Shown here: piece by piece, positions 1-5,371 of the stretch
How the letters are laid out: every line of letters starts with the position of its first letter
How positions within the stretch are numbered: the first letter of the stretch is position 1
From: CAZRNB01 sp964601355
Lineage (GTDB): Bacteria > Planctomycetota > Phycisphaerae > Sedimentisphaerales > Anaerobacaceae
Direction: 5' to 3'
Assembly (NCBI GenBank): GCA_964601355.1
Contig: CAZRNB010000161.1
Location: forward strand, 1-5,371
DNA: 5,371 nucleotides
Position numbers and translations under genes: made by a program
Notes under the pieces: model-generated
Databases searched by the model: none
Told to the model about the DNA's origin: nothing
The model's input: only the letters and a program-made list of their open reading frames with translations

Positions 1-180
1 ACAACCATAGCCGTTTGGACGCCGTGGAATATCCCGCTGACAGATTTTGTCGGCGTGGATCTAAAGGCTATTAAGAAGATGATTATTGGCGTCGGCGACA
101 GAGCCAATACACAGCCTGCTGGTGAAGGTGATTTGTATATTGATGATATCCGGCTGAATTTACCCGCTCCAGCACAGTAA
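1..180 (+). CDS. C-terminal end of a secreted LamG-family paralogue (5' truncated)
   Basis: Frame 1 is open from the window edge to a TAA at 178-180 and gives 59 residues; the start lies outside the window. The fragment contains a W-x-x-W-N-I-P-L segment, then IGVGDRANTQPAGEG, then LYIDDIRL just before the end (PAPAQ). These line up with the last about 65 residues of the two complete genes downstream (EWNIPLQKF..., GFGNRSNPQPGG..., MYIDDIRLY). It is therefore the second half of the same carbohydrate-binding-like beta-sandwich. It differs from both neighbours in having Asp (codon 97-99) where they have Asn, and in a shorter, more divergent strand region. The protein is presumably exported like its neighbours, but its head is not visible. 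Family membership is well supported by the sequence; a glycan-binding function is an inference. Confidence 0.88.
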   Translation, partial: TTIAVWTPWNIPLTDFVGVDLKAIKKMIIGVGDRANTQPAGEGDLYIDDIRLNLPAPAQ

Positions 181-222
181 ATTTAGCGTGGGTCATTTAG
201 CAGCAGATGTTATTGTGTATTA

Positions 223-263
223 AATCAGGGTCTATACACAATGGGTATAGACCCTGATTCTTT
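223..263 (+). terminator. Intrinsic terminator of the first gene
   Basis: A perfect 15-bp inverted repeat has AATCAGGGTCTATAC at 223-237 and its complement at 245-259, with a 7-nt loop. A short, imperfect T stretch (TTCTTTG) follows. It lies 43 nt after the stop codon. The weak T tract lowers certainty about efficiency. Because the stem is perfect, it could act on either strand or as a 3'-end stabiliser. Confidence 0.8.
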
Positions 264-344
264 GTATTGCGGGTATTCGCCTGCCTATGATGAGATGGAA
301 GGTCGGCAGACCTCACACAAAAAGCAAAGAGCGGAAAAGTCTGC

Positions 345-374
345 TTGACTTCTGAGTTGCTGATATGGTATAAA
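345..374 (+). promoter_or_regulatory. Predicted sigma70-type extended -10 promoter for the 733-aa protein gene
   Basis: A TTGACT -35 box (345-350) is separated by 18 nt from TATAAA (369-374), which is preceded by TGG, giving an extended -10 (TGnTATAAA). Transcription would start near 381, leaving a 5' leader of about 208 nt before the ATG at 589. The same arrangement, with the same 18-nt spacer and the same TGGTATAAA, recurs at 5303-5332. That recurrence raises confidence that both are real. Confidence 0.65.
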
Positions 375-392
375 TACATTTATGGAGAGCAG

Positions 393-423
393 TGAATTTC
401 GGCTTCATAAGGCGTGAAATTCA
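393..423 (+). promoter_or_regulatory. Leader hairpin 1
   Basis: A perfect 8-bp inverted repeat has TGAATTTC at 393-400 and GAAATTCA at 416-423, with a 15-nt loop. It lies about 12 nt after the predicted transcription start and could form the 5'-end stem of the leader RNA. I do not recognise it as part of any known riboswitch. The structure is seen in sequence; the role is unknown. Confidence 0.4.
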
Positions 424-435
424 TAGTTGTAATAG

Positions 436-471
436 GTTATTTTTGGGTTTAGATCCGGAAATAGTTTTTTT
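436..471 (+). terminator. Possible leader attenuator (hairpin plus T7)
   Basis: ATTTTTGG (439-446) can pair with CCGGAAAT (455-462), including two G-U pairs, across an 8-nt loop. The stem may extend outward by weak pairs to 436/465. A run of seven T (465-471) follows. This is the layout of an intrinsic terminator placed between the predicted promoter (345-374) and the gene at 589. The stem is short and wobble-rich, so it may be weak or conditional. It could equally end a short RNA of about 90 nt. Confidence 0.35.
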
Positions 472-474
472 ATC

Positions 475-523
475 TTGAGTTTAAAAAGCTTGTTTTCTCC
501 GTAGAGGAAGGAGGAAAACTCAA
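475..523 (+). promoter_or_regulatory. Leader hairpin 3 enclosing a Shine-Dalgarno-like GGAGG
   Basis: TTGAG (475-479) pairs with CTCAA (519-523). Inside, TTTTCTCC (493-500) pairs with GGAGGAAA (510-517), with one G-U pair and a 9-nt loop. An alternative outer pairing is TTGAGTTT (475-482) with AAACTCAA (516-523). The stem buries a GGAGG that resembles a ribosome binding site but has no start codon after it. No known RNA family is recognised. Confidence 0.35.
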
Positions 524-575
524 ATCGCAAAAAGTCCTTTTAAGCATACCATTCGTCAAATCCTGTTTTTTTTGA

Positions 576-583
576 AAGGAGGA
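576..583 (+). promoter_or_regulatory. Ribosome binding site of the 733-aa protein gene
   Basis: AAGGAGGA ends 5 nt before the ATG at 589, which is near-ideal spacing and fixes this start over the in-frame ATG at 601. A run of eight T (566-573) lies directly upstream, and the next gene has a similar T run before its site. Confidence 0.85.
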
Positions 584-588
584 ATATT

Positions 589-2790
589 ATGTGGAGAGAA
601 ATGATTTGTCTAATTTCTCTTGTTTTGGTGATGGGTCTGGCCTTGACCACTCCGGCCGACGCTGAGCTTGTCGGCTGGTGGAGACTTAATGAGGGTACAC
701 GTTATACCTTCGCTGATTTATCCGGCTATGGTCACAACGGAACCATCGACCCTCCAAACGAAAGCAAAGTCAAGTGGGCGGTCGAAGGCTATAAGGGCAG
801 TGCCCTTCAGTTTTTAACTGCCATTTCTCCTTACACCTTTTGTGACGCTCCACTAACACCAGGCCTTTTGAATATTGCGGAATCGACATATTCGTTCTGG
901 ATGAAAACGCCGGCGGCAACTTATCAGCCCTGGGGGCCTGCTTTGGTGCTTATAGGCGAACAGCATGATAGCGACTTTGAGCTTACCGATACCGGTCTTC
1001 CATTTATCATGGGGGAACCCAACACAGGAGGGGTTGTTGGCTACATAGGAGATTGGTCAATGGCTTCTGGTGTAGCGCTCAATGATGATAAGTGGCATCA
1101 TATCACCGTTACCTGCAGCGCTTCAAACCAGCGTATCATTTTTTACTTAGATGGCGAGATGGAGGTTACCAGTGATCCGAATTGGGGCATATCTGACAAC
1201 ATTTTAACAGTTCGCTTAGGGGGTCCACGCAGCAGCGATGCACGCCGCCAATGGAGAAACTACATCGGGACGCTCGATGAAGTGGCAGTTTTCAATCATC
1301 CGCTTACTGCCGATGAGGTAGTTTCCTTGTTCAAGTACGGTCCCAAACCTACTCCCCTGGCCACTACTCCCTTCCCGCCTGAGAATGCCGAAGATGTGTC
1401 GCGGAATGTGACTCTTAAATGGGAGCCGGGAATCTATGCTAATAAGCATAATGTGTACCTCGGAACGGTTTCCGAAGATGTCAACAAGGCCAGCGTAAAT
1501 GATTCGCGCGGCGTGCTGCTCAAACAAAACCATGACGGAGTTACTTTGCCTGCCGGCCTTTTGGACTTCGGCCGGACCTATTATTGGCGGATTGAAGAGG
1601 TTAATGAGCTGCACCCGGATAGCCCCTGGGGAGGCGACGTCTGGAGCTTTACATCGGCCAATTTCATGGTTGTGGACGATTTCGAGAGCTACACCGATTT
1701 GGCACCGGGCAGGATATTCGACAAATGGAAAGACGGATGGGGCACCCAGACAAACGGCTCAATGGTTGGGTATAGTGACCCGAATTTCAATATTGGTGAG
1801 CATTTTGTTGAATCCGGTATTGTTCACAGTGGTCTTCAGTCGATGCCATTTTTCTACGACAACAATAATAAATATTCTGAAGCAGTGATAGCCTTAAGTA
1901 GTTCGGATAGCGACTGGACAAGGAATGGCGTTGAATTCTTAACTATCTGGTTCAAGGGCTATCCGGGAAAGGCCAGCGGTTTTGTAGAAGACCCGGCAGG
2001 CACCTACACGCTGAAAGGACTGGGCGGAGATATATGGGCCGACCTGGATCAGTTCCTTTTTGTTTATAAGGAGCTTAGCGGCGCCGGCACAATTGCCGTA
2101 AAAGTTGAAACAGTGGAGAATATAGACCCATTTGCAAAAGCTGGTGTTATGATACGTGATTCGCTTGAGCCGGATTCAGCTTATGCTTCTGTTCTCATTA
2201 CTCCTGAAAACGGCATTCGGTTCCAGTATCGTCTCGTTGCCGGCGGTAACACAGACAGGGAATTTGATCCTAACATTGCAGCACCATATTGGGTGAAATT
2301 GCAGCGTACGGCAGGTGGACTTATCAGGGCGTCTTGTTCGCCGGACAATACCACGTGGAAGCAATTTACTTTAAAAACCATCACGATGAAAATGCCTATT
2401 TACATAGGCTTAGCAGTGACCAGCCACGACGTTGAGAAATTGTGTGAGGCCAAATTCTCCAATGTCAGCTTCCCCGGCATGACCAGCGCTATTGTTTCTG
2501 CACCATGGACGGAAGGGGACGTTGGAATAAACACCAATAATGCCGACTCGATGTACGTGATTCTTAACGGCAGCGCTATCGTCTATCACGATGACCCCAA
2601 TGCAACACAGAAAAATGCCTGGACTGAGTGGAATATCCCTCTGCAGAAATTTGTAAGCCAGGGTGTGAATCTTAGCAGGGTCGGTAGTTTTGGGATTGGT
2701 TTCGGTAACAGAAGTAATCCGCAGCCCGGCGGCAAGGGTACAATGTATATTGATGATATCCGGCTGTATCTGCCCGATCCGGCTAAGTGA
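589..2790 (+). CDS. Secreted LamG / Fn3-like / split CBM-like multidomain protein
   Basis: This 733-aa protein has no recognisable enzyme domain. Residues 1-25 are a signal peptide: a short Arg-containing start, a hydrophobic core (ICLISLVLVMGLAL) and a likely cut after ADA. Residues 26-250 resemble the LamG/concanavalin A-like jelly roll (Laminin_G_3 type): LVGWWRLNE at the start, DKWHHITVT in the middle and GTLDEVAVFNHPL at the end. Residues 255-358 are fibronectin III-like (YYWRIEEVN, VWSFTSANF). From about 361 a beta-sandwich opens with VVDDFESY. It is interrupted at about 472-628 by a DUF1349/concanavalin A-like module (FAKAGVMIRDSL, YWVKLQRTAGG, YIGLAVTSHD, AKFSNV) and resumes to the terminal MYIDDIRLY (719-727). 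There is no dockerin, PEP-CTERM, lipobox or C-terminal membrane segment, so it is probably released or held by binding. Carbohydrate binding is inferred from fold type only. It probably has its own promoter at 345-374 and may be transcribed together with the gene at 2956. Confidence 0.93.
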   Translation: MWREMICLISLVLVMGLALTTPADAELVGWWRLNEGTRYTFADLSGYGHNGTIDPPNESKVKWAVEGYKGSALQFLTAISPYTFCDAPLTPGLLNIAESTYSFWMKTPAATYQPWGPALVLIGEQHDSDFELTDTGLPFIMGEPNTGGVVGYIGDWSMASGVALNDDKWHHITVTCSASNQRIIFYLDGEMEVTSDPNWGISDNILTVRLGGPRSSDARRQWRNYIGTLDEVAVFNHPLTADEVVSLFKYGPKPTPLATTPFPPENAEDVSRNVTLKWEPGIYANKHNVYLGTVSEDVNKASVNDSRGVLLKQNHDGVTLPAGLLDFGRTYYWRIEEVNELHPDSPWGGDVWSFTSANFMVVDDFESYTDLAPGRIFDKWKDGWGTQTNGSMVGYSDPNFNIGEHFVESGIVHSGLQSMPFFYDNNNKYSEAVIALSSSDSDWTRNGVEFLTIWFKGYPGKASGFVEDPAGTYTLKGLGGDIWADLDQFLFVYKELSGAGTIAVKVETVENIDPFAKAGVMIRDSLEPDSAYASVLITPENGIRFQYRLVAGGNTDREFDPNIAAPYWVKLQRTAGGLIRASCSPDNTTWKQFTLKTITMKMPIYIGLAVTSHDVEKLCEAKFSNVSFPGMTSAIVSAPWTEGDVGINTNNADSMYVILNGSAIVYHDDPNATQKNAWTEWNIPLQKFVSQGVNLSRVGSFGIGFGNRSNPQPGGKGTMYIDDIRLYLPDPAK

Positions 2791-2808
2791 CTTGATTGAG
2801 ATATTTTT

Positions 2809-2835
2809 CCGCAGCAGCGGATTCAGGGCATATAC
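2809..2835 (+). other. Apparent remnant of a 3' terminator region
   Basis: The spacer after the 733-aa gene has GCAGCAG (2811-2817), ATTCAGGG (2821-2828) and TATAC (2831-2835). The first gene's 3' flank has GCAGCAG (200-206), ATCAGGG (224-230) and TATAC (233-237) in the same order. In both, exactly two bases separate GGG from TATAC. In the first gene this forms the left arm of its terminator; here no complementary right arm follows. A 5-bp TCCGC/GCGGA hairpin (2808-2812/2817-2821) has no T run. The remaining spacer to 2955 shows a TTGACT (2863-2868) without a -10 box at proper spacing, and a weak ATCCC/GGGAT hairpin (2903-2920). Confidence 0.45.
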
Positions 2836-2941
2836 TGATTTGGTGGAGCGAAGAATTCTGCTTTGACTTTGTAACTTATTGAAAGCAGCTCGTATTTTTT
2901 ATATCCCGATTTATAGGGATTGATTGACGTATTAGTTTTTT

Positions 2942-2950
2942 AAAGGAGGA
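2942..2950 (+). promoter_or_regulatory. Ribosome binding site of the 721-aa protein gene
   Basis: AAAGGAGGA ends 5 nt before the ATG at 2956, matching the first complete gene's site in sequence and spacing. A T6 run (2936-2941) lies immediately before it. Confidence 0.85.
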
Positions 2951-2955
2951 CTATC

Positions 2956-5121
2956 ATGTGTAAGAAATTGATTTATTTGACTTGTTTTGGTCTGGTGCTC
3001 GGCCTGACTCTGGCAAACGCAGCCAACGCTCAAGACCCAAATCTCCTCGGCTGGTGGAAGCTCGATGAGTCATCCGGCACCATCGCTTATGACTCAAGCG
3101 GCAACTCCAATGACGGCGTCTTTGTAGGCGCCCCAAAATGGGCAAGTGGATACGCAGGCGGTGCGGTGTGGCTTGACGGAGTCGATGATTTCATCGAGGT
3201 ACCACATCACGAATCACTGCTGCCCGGCGAAGAAGTCACTGTAATGGCGTGGATAAACATTCCACGGCACACAGGCGCCAATAATTCGCCTTGGCAAGCG
3301 CTTATTACAAAGGGTATGACGCGGGTGTATAGCTTATACACCACTACCGCCGATACAGGAGGGGGCGGCGTTCTTCATTTCAGCATTGGTCCTGAGGGTA
3401 GTTTCATTGGTTCTACCAGCACCGGTTTAGTGCCGTTAAATGAATGGGTACATGTCTGTGCAATGGTAAAAAATAACGGACATCTCTATTATATCAATGG
3501 AGAACCTTCCCCACCTCGTGATAACGCTGGAGCGGGAACCGTGATACCCAAGGTAAATACAGCCACCGTTCGTATTGGTAACGCTCCCGAAGATAATTCA
3601 ATGGCTGGGAAGATTGACGATGTCCGCGTCTATAACGGGGCGTTATCGCAGGAGAAGATTCAGCTTATTATGGTGAGCGGTTTAAGTCCAACGGCAACGC
3701 GTCCTGGTCCCGATAATGGGGCCCAAGAAGTGCCCCGAAACACGCTTCTTAGCTGGAAAGAAGGACGATATAGCTCTACACGTAATGTATACTTCGGTAC
3801 AGATTTCAATGATGTCAACGAGGCAAGTGTATCCAATCCGCGGGGCGTACTGGCAGTTGAAAAACATAGCGATATCACTTTTGATCCTCTCGGAACCGGC
3901 CTTCTCGAATACAACACAATCTATTACTGGCGGGTTGATGAAATCAATGATTTGGACCCAAACAATCCCTGGGAAGGTGCCGTCTGGAGCTTTACGACGG
4001 CCAACTTCATTATTGTGGATGATTTCGATGGTTATACCGACTACGCTCCTAACAGGGTATTCGACACGTGGAAAGATGGATTCGGTACGACTATAAACGG
4101 TGCTACGATTGGTTATTCTGACCCGAATTTTGGTGCCGGGGAGCATTTTGTTGAGACCTCGATCATTCACGGCGGCCAACAGTCAGTGCCCTTTTTCTAT
4201 GATAATGGCGGCAAATATTCAGAAGCAGTGATGAAGCAAAGCGATACGGCAAGCGACTGGACCAGAGACGGCATTGCGTCTTTATCACTGTGGTTTAAGG
4301 GCTATCCGGCTTACGTCGGCAGTTTTGTGGAAGGACCGACAGGTACTTACACAATTGTCTCCTCAGGCGCTGATATCTATGATACTGCTGATGAGTTTCA
4401 CTTTGCCTATAAGGAGGTTAGCGGCTCCTGCACAATTGCCGTAAAAGTCGAAGAAGTGGGGAACATGGACCCATTTGCAAAAGCCGGCGTGATGATTCGT
4501 GACTCACTTGACCCGGATTCAGCCAATGTTGCCATGCTTGTTACTCCCGGAAACGGCATTCGGTTCCAGTCTCGTCTCACTACCGGCGGAGCCACAAGCA
4601 GGGAATTTGACCCGAACGTTGCCGCACCATATTGGGTGAAATTGCAGCGTACCGCAGGTGGACTTGTCAGGGCGTATTATTCCCCGGACAATGCCAAGTG
4701 GGCTCAGTTTCCTTTGAAGACTGTCACGATGAAAAATCCTATTTACATAGGCTTGGCGCTGACAAGCCATGATGCTAGAGGTGTGTGTCAGGCTAAATTC
4801 TCCAATGTCAGTTTCCCCAGCACTACTGTCCCTGGGGGATGGAACGATCAGGATATTGGGATAATTTCAAATAGTTCCGAGCCAATGTACGTAATTCTAA
4901 ACGGCAGTGCTGTAATCTATCATGATGTTCCCAATGCTTCGCAGATACGTGACTGGGCGCAGTGGGAATTCCCATTGCAGAGGTTTGCAGACCTGGGTGT
5001 TAACCTTCGTCAGGTCAATAGCTTTGGTATAGGTTTCGGTAACAGAAGCAATCCGCAGGCCGGCGGCGCAGGTACAATGTATATTGATGATATCCGGCTG
5101 TACCGACCTCCACAGCAATAA
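2956..5121 (+). CDS. Secreted LamG / Fn3-like / split CBM-like multidomain protein (paralogue)
   Basis: This 721-aa protein has the same architecture as its upstream neighbour. Residues 1-25 are a signal peptide (MCKK start, hydrophobic LVLGLTLA core, likely cut after ANA). Residues 28-242 are a LamG/Laminin_G_3-like head with the classic GWWKLDE, DSSGNSNDG, VWLDGVDDFIEVPHHESL, EWVHVCAMV and GKIDDVRVYNGALS signatures; this head looks closer to the family norm than the 733-aa protein's. Residues 245-350 are fibronectin III-like (NVYFGTDFNDVN, YYWRVDEIND, VWSFTTANF). A beta-sandwich begins near 353 (IVDDFDGY). A DUF1349/concanavalin A-like module appears inserted at about 464-621. The sandwich resumes and ends with MYIDDIRLY (708-716). 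No catalytic, anchoring or sorting motif is visible. Carbohydrate or surface binding is inferred from folds. The 165-nt spacer upstream has no clear promoter or terminator, so co-transcription with the upstream gene is likely; a terminator follows at 5152. Confidence 0.94.
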   Translation: MCKKLIYLTCFGLVLGLTLANAANAQDPNLLGWWKLDESSGTIAYDSSGNSNDGVFVGAPKWASGYAGGAVWLDGVDDFIEVPHHESLLPGEEVTVMAWINIPRHTGANNSPWQALITKGMTRVYSLYTTTADTGGGGVLHFSIGPEGSFIGSTSTGLVPLNEWVHVCAMVKNNGHLYYINGEPSPPRDNAGAGTVIPKVNTATVRIGNAPEDNSMAGKIDDVRVYNGALSQEKIQLIMVSGLSPTATRPGPDNGAQEVPRNTLLSWKEGRYSSTRNVYFGTDFNDVNEASVSNPRGVLAVEKHSDITFDPLGTGLLEYNTIYYWRVDEINDLDPNNPWEGAVWSFTTANFIIVDDFDGYTDYAPNRVFDTWKDGFGTTINGATIGYSDPNFGAGEHFVETSIIHGGQQSVPFFYDNGGKYSEAVMKQSDTASDWTRDGIASLSLWFKGYPAYVGSFVEGPTGTYTIVSSGADIYDTADEFHFAYKEVSGSCTIAVKVEEVGNMDPFAKAGVMIRDSLDPDSANVAMLVTPGNGIRFQSRLTTGGATSREFDPNVAAPYWVKLQRTAGGLVRAYYSPDNAKWAQFPLKTVTMKNPIYIGLALTSHDARGVCQAKFSNVSFPSTTVPGGWNDQDIGIISNSSEPMYVILNGSAVIYHDVPNASQIRDWAQWEFPLQRFADLGVNLRQVNSFGIGFGNRSNPQAGGAGTMYIDDIRLYRPPQQ

Positions 5122-5151
5122 AGCTATCCTTTGGCGAGAAAAACTGGTTGA

Positions 5152-5224
5152 GGGGCCTATACAAAAGTTTTAAGTTTAAAGTTTTAAGCTTAAAATTACT
5201 TTAATATCGGCCCCGTTTTTTTTT
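5152..5224 (+). terminator. Intrinsic terminator of the 721-aa protein gene
   Basis: GGGGCC (5152-5157) pairs with GGCCCC (5209-5214). The stem continues past one mismatch through ATA (5159-5161) with TAT (5205-5207). Nine T follow at 5216-5224. The loop is unusually long and holds an AT-rich repeat that can itself fold, so the whole would be a two-tier hairpin. The right arm can instead pair with CGGGGC at 5230-5235, a competing fold. Confidence 0.75.
5165..5195. repeat. AT-rich direct and palindromic repeat in the terminator loop
   Basis: AAGTTTTAAG occurs twice (5165-5174 and 5179-5188). The second copy overlaps a perfect 14-nt palindrome, TTTTAAGCTTAAAA (5182-5195). TTTTAAG at 5168-5174 can also pair with CTTAAAA at 5189-5195. 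It looks like an insertion into the loop of an older terminator. It is too short to call a known mobile element. Confidence 0.6.
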
Positions 5225-5244
5225 AATTCCGGGGCTGTCAGTAA

Positions 5245-5267
5245 AGTTTTGAGTTTTGAGTTTTTGA
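5245..5267. repeat. Short tandem AGTTTTG repeat
   Basis: Two exact copies of AGTTTTG (5245-5251, 5252-5258) are followed by a third with one extra T (5259-5266). It resembles the AGTTTTAAG units 50-80 nt upstream and may belong to the same low-complexity repeat type. No function is suggested. Confidence 0.55.
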
Positions 5268-5302
5268 TGTATCAGGCATAAAGAGTTTTTTGCAGGTTTT
5301 TC

Positions 5303-5332
5303 TTGATTTGAAGGCGGTAAATTTGGTATAAA
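5303..5332 (+). promoter_or_regulatory. Predicted extended -10 promoter for a gene beyond the window
   Basis: TTGATT (5303-5308) is separated by 18 nt from TATAAA (5327-5332), preceded by TGG. Spacer length and extended -10 match the promoter at 345-374. Transcription would start near 5339 and run off the window end. No start codon with a ribosome binding site is seen in the last 32 nt, so a 5' leader is expected. Confidence 0.55.
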
Positions 5333-5371
5333 AGATATAGTTTCGTTATTGATAGATAGGGGAAAATATAA

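Noticed and set aside
300..344. Hairpin AGGTC/GACCT (300-313) and GCAGAC/GTCTGC (306-311/339-344) as an operator
   Set aside because: The first stem is 5 bp and the second 6 bp across a long gap; without a second instance at the other promoter there is no support for a binding site.
197..379. 60-aa ORF on the - strand in the first spacer
   Set aside because: It runs through the perfect terminator and the predicted + strand promoter, lacks a ribosome binding site, and its composition is unlike a folded protein.
504..518. GAGGAAGGAGGAAAA as a ribosome binding site for a small leader gene
   Set aside because: No ATG, GTG or TTG follows at usable distance, and the GGAGG is inside a predicted stem.
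1499..1888. + strand overlapping ORFs of 129 aa (here) and 126 aa (3716-4096)
   Set aside because: They are out-of-frame shadows at equivalent places in the two paralogues, with no start signals.
2863..2898. Promoter before the 721-aa gene (TTGACT at 2863)
   Set aside because: The only -10-like sequence (TATTTT at 2893) is 24 nt away, too far; other pairings such as TTGAAA/TATATC have a 15-nt spacer and poor boxes.
2956..3030. Possible lipoprotein signal because of the early Cys (C2 and C10)
   Set aside because: No L-[AS]-[GA]-C lipobox at the end of the hydrophobic stretch; ANA|QD fits ordinary signal peptidase I cleavage.
3682..4179. 165-aa - strand ORF (and the 132-aa one at 1216-1614)
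   Set aside because: Both are antisense to the homologous Fn3-like region of the two real genes. Their mutual resemblance follows from the sense-strand homology, and neither has a ribosome binding site.
5165..5267. CRISPR array or other regular repeat array in the final spacer
   Set aside because: The repeats are 7-10 nt low-complexity units without uniform spacers.

Overview
The window holds the end of one gene and two complete genes, all on the + strand. All three encode members of one family of large secreted multidomain proteins. The complete genes have export signals, strong AAGGAGGA ribosome binding sites, moderate-GC coding sequence and AT-rich spacers. Tandem arrays of 'LVGWWKLDE...DSSGN...' LamG-type proteins that end in 'YIDDIRLY' are, from general knowledge, typical of Planctomycetota, particularly Phycisphaerae/Sedimentisphaerales-like anaerobes that degrade polysaccharides. 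That placement is an inference; no marker gene is present.

Layout. 1-180: 3' end of paralogue 1, followed by a perfect 15-bp-stem terminator (223-259). 181-588: spacer with that terminator, a good extended -10 promoter (345-374) and a leader of about 200 nt with three possible hairpins, one of which looks like an intrinsic terminator. 589-2790: paralogue 2 (733 aa). 2791-2955: short spacer with no convincing promoter and what looks like a decayed terminator. 2956-5121: paralogue 3 (721 aa). 5122-5371: a terminator with a long AT-rich repeat in its loop, a GTTTTGA-type repeat, and a second promoter with the same architecture as the first, pointing out of the window toward a further gene.

Each full protein reads: signal peptide, LamG/concanavalin A-like head, fibronectin III-like segment, then a carbohydrate-binding-like beta-sandwich that appears to be split by an inserted DUF1349/concanavalin A-like domain. 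I see no catalytic domain, dockerin, PEP-CTERM or C-terminal transmembrane anchor. A glycan-binding or surface role is plausible but not shown. Paralogues 2 and 3 differ strongly in the LamG head but are about 77% identical (my count over 102 residues) in the inserted module. They were therefore probably made by duplication, followed by head divergence or replacement.

I find no enzyme system, defence system or RNA gene that can be asserted. The points most worth following are the mosaic divergence of the paralogues, the nested domain, the homologous but differently decayed terminators, and the structured leader of paralogue 2.
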